A DNA stretch of 62,000 nucleotides from Glandiceps talaboti (taxonomy: Eukaryota > Hemichordata > Enteropneusta > Spengelidae), in NCBI RefSeq assembly GCF_964340395.1, contig NC_135551.1, positions 25,041,003-25,103,002 of the forward strand, read 5' to 3'. How positions within the stretch are numbered: the stretch's first letter is position 1; each line of letters starts with the position of its first letter. The translations under genes were made by a program, and so were the position numbers. The notes under the pieces were generated by a model. The model did not search any database. It saw only the letters and a program-made list of their open reading frames with translations, and was not told the DNA's origin. This document shows, piece after piece, positions 59,585-62,000 of this stretch.

Positions 59585-62000
59585 ACTGTATACTATACTA
59601 TATACCACATACTCTACTATACTATAATCTACTACACTATACTATACTATACTAGACTAGACTATACTAGATTATACTAGACTCTATACTATATACGATA
59701 GTGTAGGAATAGAATAATATTATAGTATATTATTGTACAGTATATAGTAGAGTATATTATACAGTACTGTATGGTATAGTATGCTATACTATACACTACA
59801 CTATAATATACACTATACACTATATTCCATATATTCTACTATACTATAATCTACTACACTATACTATACTATGCTATACTAGACTCTATACTGTATACAA
59901 TAGTGTAGGTATAGAATAATATTATAGTATATTATTGTACTGTATATAGTAGAGTATATTATATAGTACTGTATGGTATAGTATGCTATACTATACACTA
60001 CACTATAATATACACTATACACTATATTCCATATACTCTATTATACTCTAGTATATTATACTATACTATACTAGACTATACTATACTTTGCTATGCTATA
60101 CTATATACCATATGCTCTACTATACTATACTATGCTAGACTATATATGATAGTATAGGTATAGAATAATATTATAGTATTGTATTGTACAGTATATAGTA
60201 TAGTACGGTATGGTATAGTATGCTATACTATACACTAAACTATACTATATTCCACATACTCTACTATACTCTAGTATATTATACCATAATATACTATACT
60301 ATACTATACTATACTATTATATACTATAATATACAATACTATACTATGCTATGCTATACTATATACCATATACTATACTTTACTATATACCATACTATAT
60401 GATATACTATGCTATACTATACTACAATGTACACTACACTATACTATATTCCACATACTCTACTATACTCTAGTATATTATACCATAATATACTATACTA
60501 TACTATTATATACTATAATATACAATACTATACTATGATATGCTATACTATATACCATATACTATACTTTACTATATACCATACTATATGATATACTATG
60601 CTATACTATACTACACTACACTATACTATATACTCTACTATATTATACTATACTATACTATTCTATACTATATAATATACTATATTATAATATATACTAC
60701 ACTATACTATGTACTATACTATACTACACAAAATAACATATACTCTACTCTACTATACTATGTACTATACCATACTACCAGTATACTATACTATATATTA
60801 TACTATATAATGTACTATACTAGACTATATATAATATGTACTATATATTATAGTATAGGTATCGAATAATATAGTATAGTATTGTACAGTATATAGTATA
60901 CTATACTATGTAGTATGGTATATAGTATAGTATATAGTATACTAGTAGTATAGAATAGTATAGTATAGTATAGTATAGTATAGTATGGTATAGTATAGTA
61001 TACAGTATAATATAGTATAGTATATAGTACAGTATATAGCATAGTCTAGTATATAGTATAGTATAAAATAGTATAGTTTATGGTATATAGCATAGCATAG
61101 TATAGTATAGTATAATATAGTATAGTACATTATACAGTACAGTGTAGTATATTATAGTATAGTATAGTGTAGTATAGTACAGTATAGTATAGTGCAGAAT
61201 AGTAAAGTATAGTATATAGTATATAGCATAATAAAATACATAGTATATAGTATAGTTTAATATATAGTACAGTACATATCATTATAGCAATATAGCATTA
61301 TAGTCTGGTATATAGTACAGTATAGTATAGTATAGTTTAGTATATACATGCAGTATAGTATAGTATACTATATAGTATAGTATAATATAGTATAGTATAC
61401 TATATAGTACAGTATATAGTATAGTCTGGTATATAGTATACTATACTATATAGTAGAGTATACTATACTATATACCATATACTATACTATACTATACACT
61501 ATAATTTACTATATACCATACTATATGATATACTATACTATACTTGATTTAATACTATACTATACTACACTACACTACACTATACTATATTCCATATACT
61601 CTACTCTACTATATTATACCACACTATACTATATTATATTATACTATGCTATCATGCTATACACCATATACTATACTATATTATATAATATACTATATTA
61701 TACTATATACTATACTTGACTATATACGATACTATACTATACTATGCTATATACCATATACTATACTATACTCTACTATTCACCATATACTATACTCTAC
61801 TATACTACACTATACTATATACCATATACTATACTCTACTATACTACACGACTATATACCATATAGTATACATTACTATACTCTACTATACTATACTATA
61901 CTAGACTACCATACTAGACTATATACTATATAATATAGTATAGGTATAGAATATCATAGTATAGTATTGTACAGTATATTGTATAGTACAGTATATAGTA
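59585..62000. repeat. (CTATA)n/(TATAG)n satellite with repeated strand switches
   Basis: Units of about 200-250 bp alternate a CTATA half and a TATAG half. The switch mark GTATAGGTATAGAATAATA recurs near 59700, 59905, 60155, 60855 and 61935. The array runs off the window end. Confidence 0.9.

Noticed and set aside
49824-62000. CRISPR-like or telomere array
   Set aside because: Units are 5 bp without spacers, the DNA is eukaryotic, and TATAG is not a known telomere unit. No TTAGGG-type repeat was seen.
1-62000. tRNA, rRNA or snRNA genes
   Set aside because: No convincing A/B boxes with a cloverleaf or conserved rRNA blocks were seen by eye. A tRNAscan or Rfam search was not possible here.

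Overview
The window is metazoan genomic DNA, most likely from a marine bilaterian invertebrate. It is AT-rich, gene-poor and full of microsatellites, non-LTR and Penelope-like retrotransposon debris and small DNA transposons. It has GT-AG introns with pyrimidine-rich acceptors and AATAAA signals, and no operons or ribosome binding sites. I cannot name the species. A hemichordate or other invertebrate deuterostome would fit the receptors, but a lophotrochozoan is not excluded.

Region 1 (1-24 kb) holds two related, apparently intronless genes on the + strand: 7589-9370 (receptor A) and 21650-23398 (receptor B). Each encodes a signal peptide, three immunoglobulin domains, one membrane helix and a long tyrosine-bearing tail. 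Receptor A carries an ITIM (LVYADL), an ITSM-like TDYDKV and an ITIM-like AVYAQI. Receptor B carries a complete single-chain ITAM, YQSL-x7-YMGL with Asp at -3/-4, plus VGYANV. This is the layout of paired inhibitory and activating immune receptors, and it is the most interesting system in the window.

Region 2 (24-46 kb) is dominated by mobile DNA around a small three-exon gene (about 32.5-35.0 kb, +) for an 85-residue secreted peptide with an eight-Arg run. An inverted copy (37.6-40.6 kb, -) is frameshifted by a 34-base deletion and its intron is filled with a foldback element and LINE debris. A third copy (44.5-45.8 kb, -) is cut off at the start codon. Around these lie three hAT-type MITEs with perfect 8-bp target duplications, a palindromic element with a perfect 9-bp duplication, LINE fragments, and tiny 23-30 bp hairpins bounded by 7-bp direct repeats that look like an undescribed family.

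Region 3 (40.9-49.8 kb) holds three copies, one inverted, of a repeat block built from units of about 245 bp with C/G-rich hairpins.

Region 4 (49.8-62 kb) is a pentanucleotide satellite, (CTATA)n on one strand or the other, with higher-order duplications of about 1.03 kb and 510 bp and repeated strand switches. Decayed Penelope-like element pieces in opposite orientations (50.4-51.45 kb) interrupt it. No protein gene is supported there.
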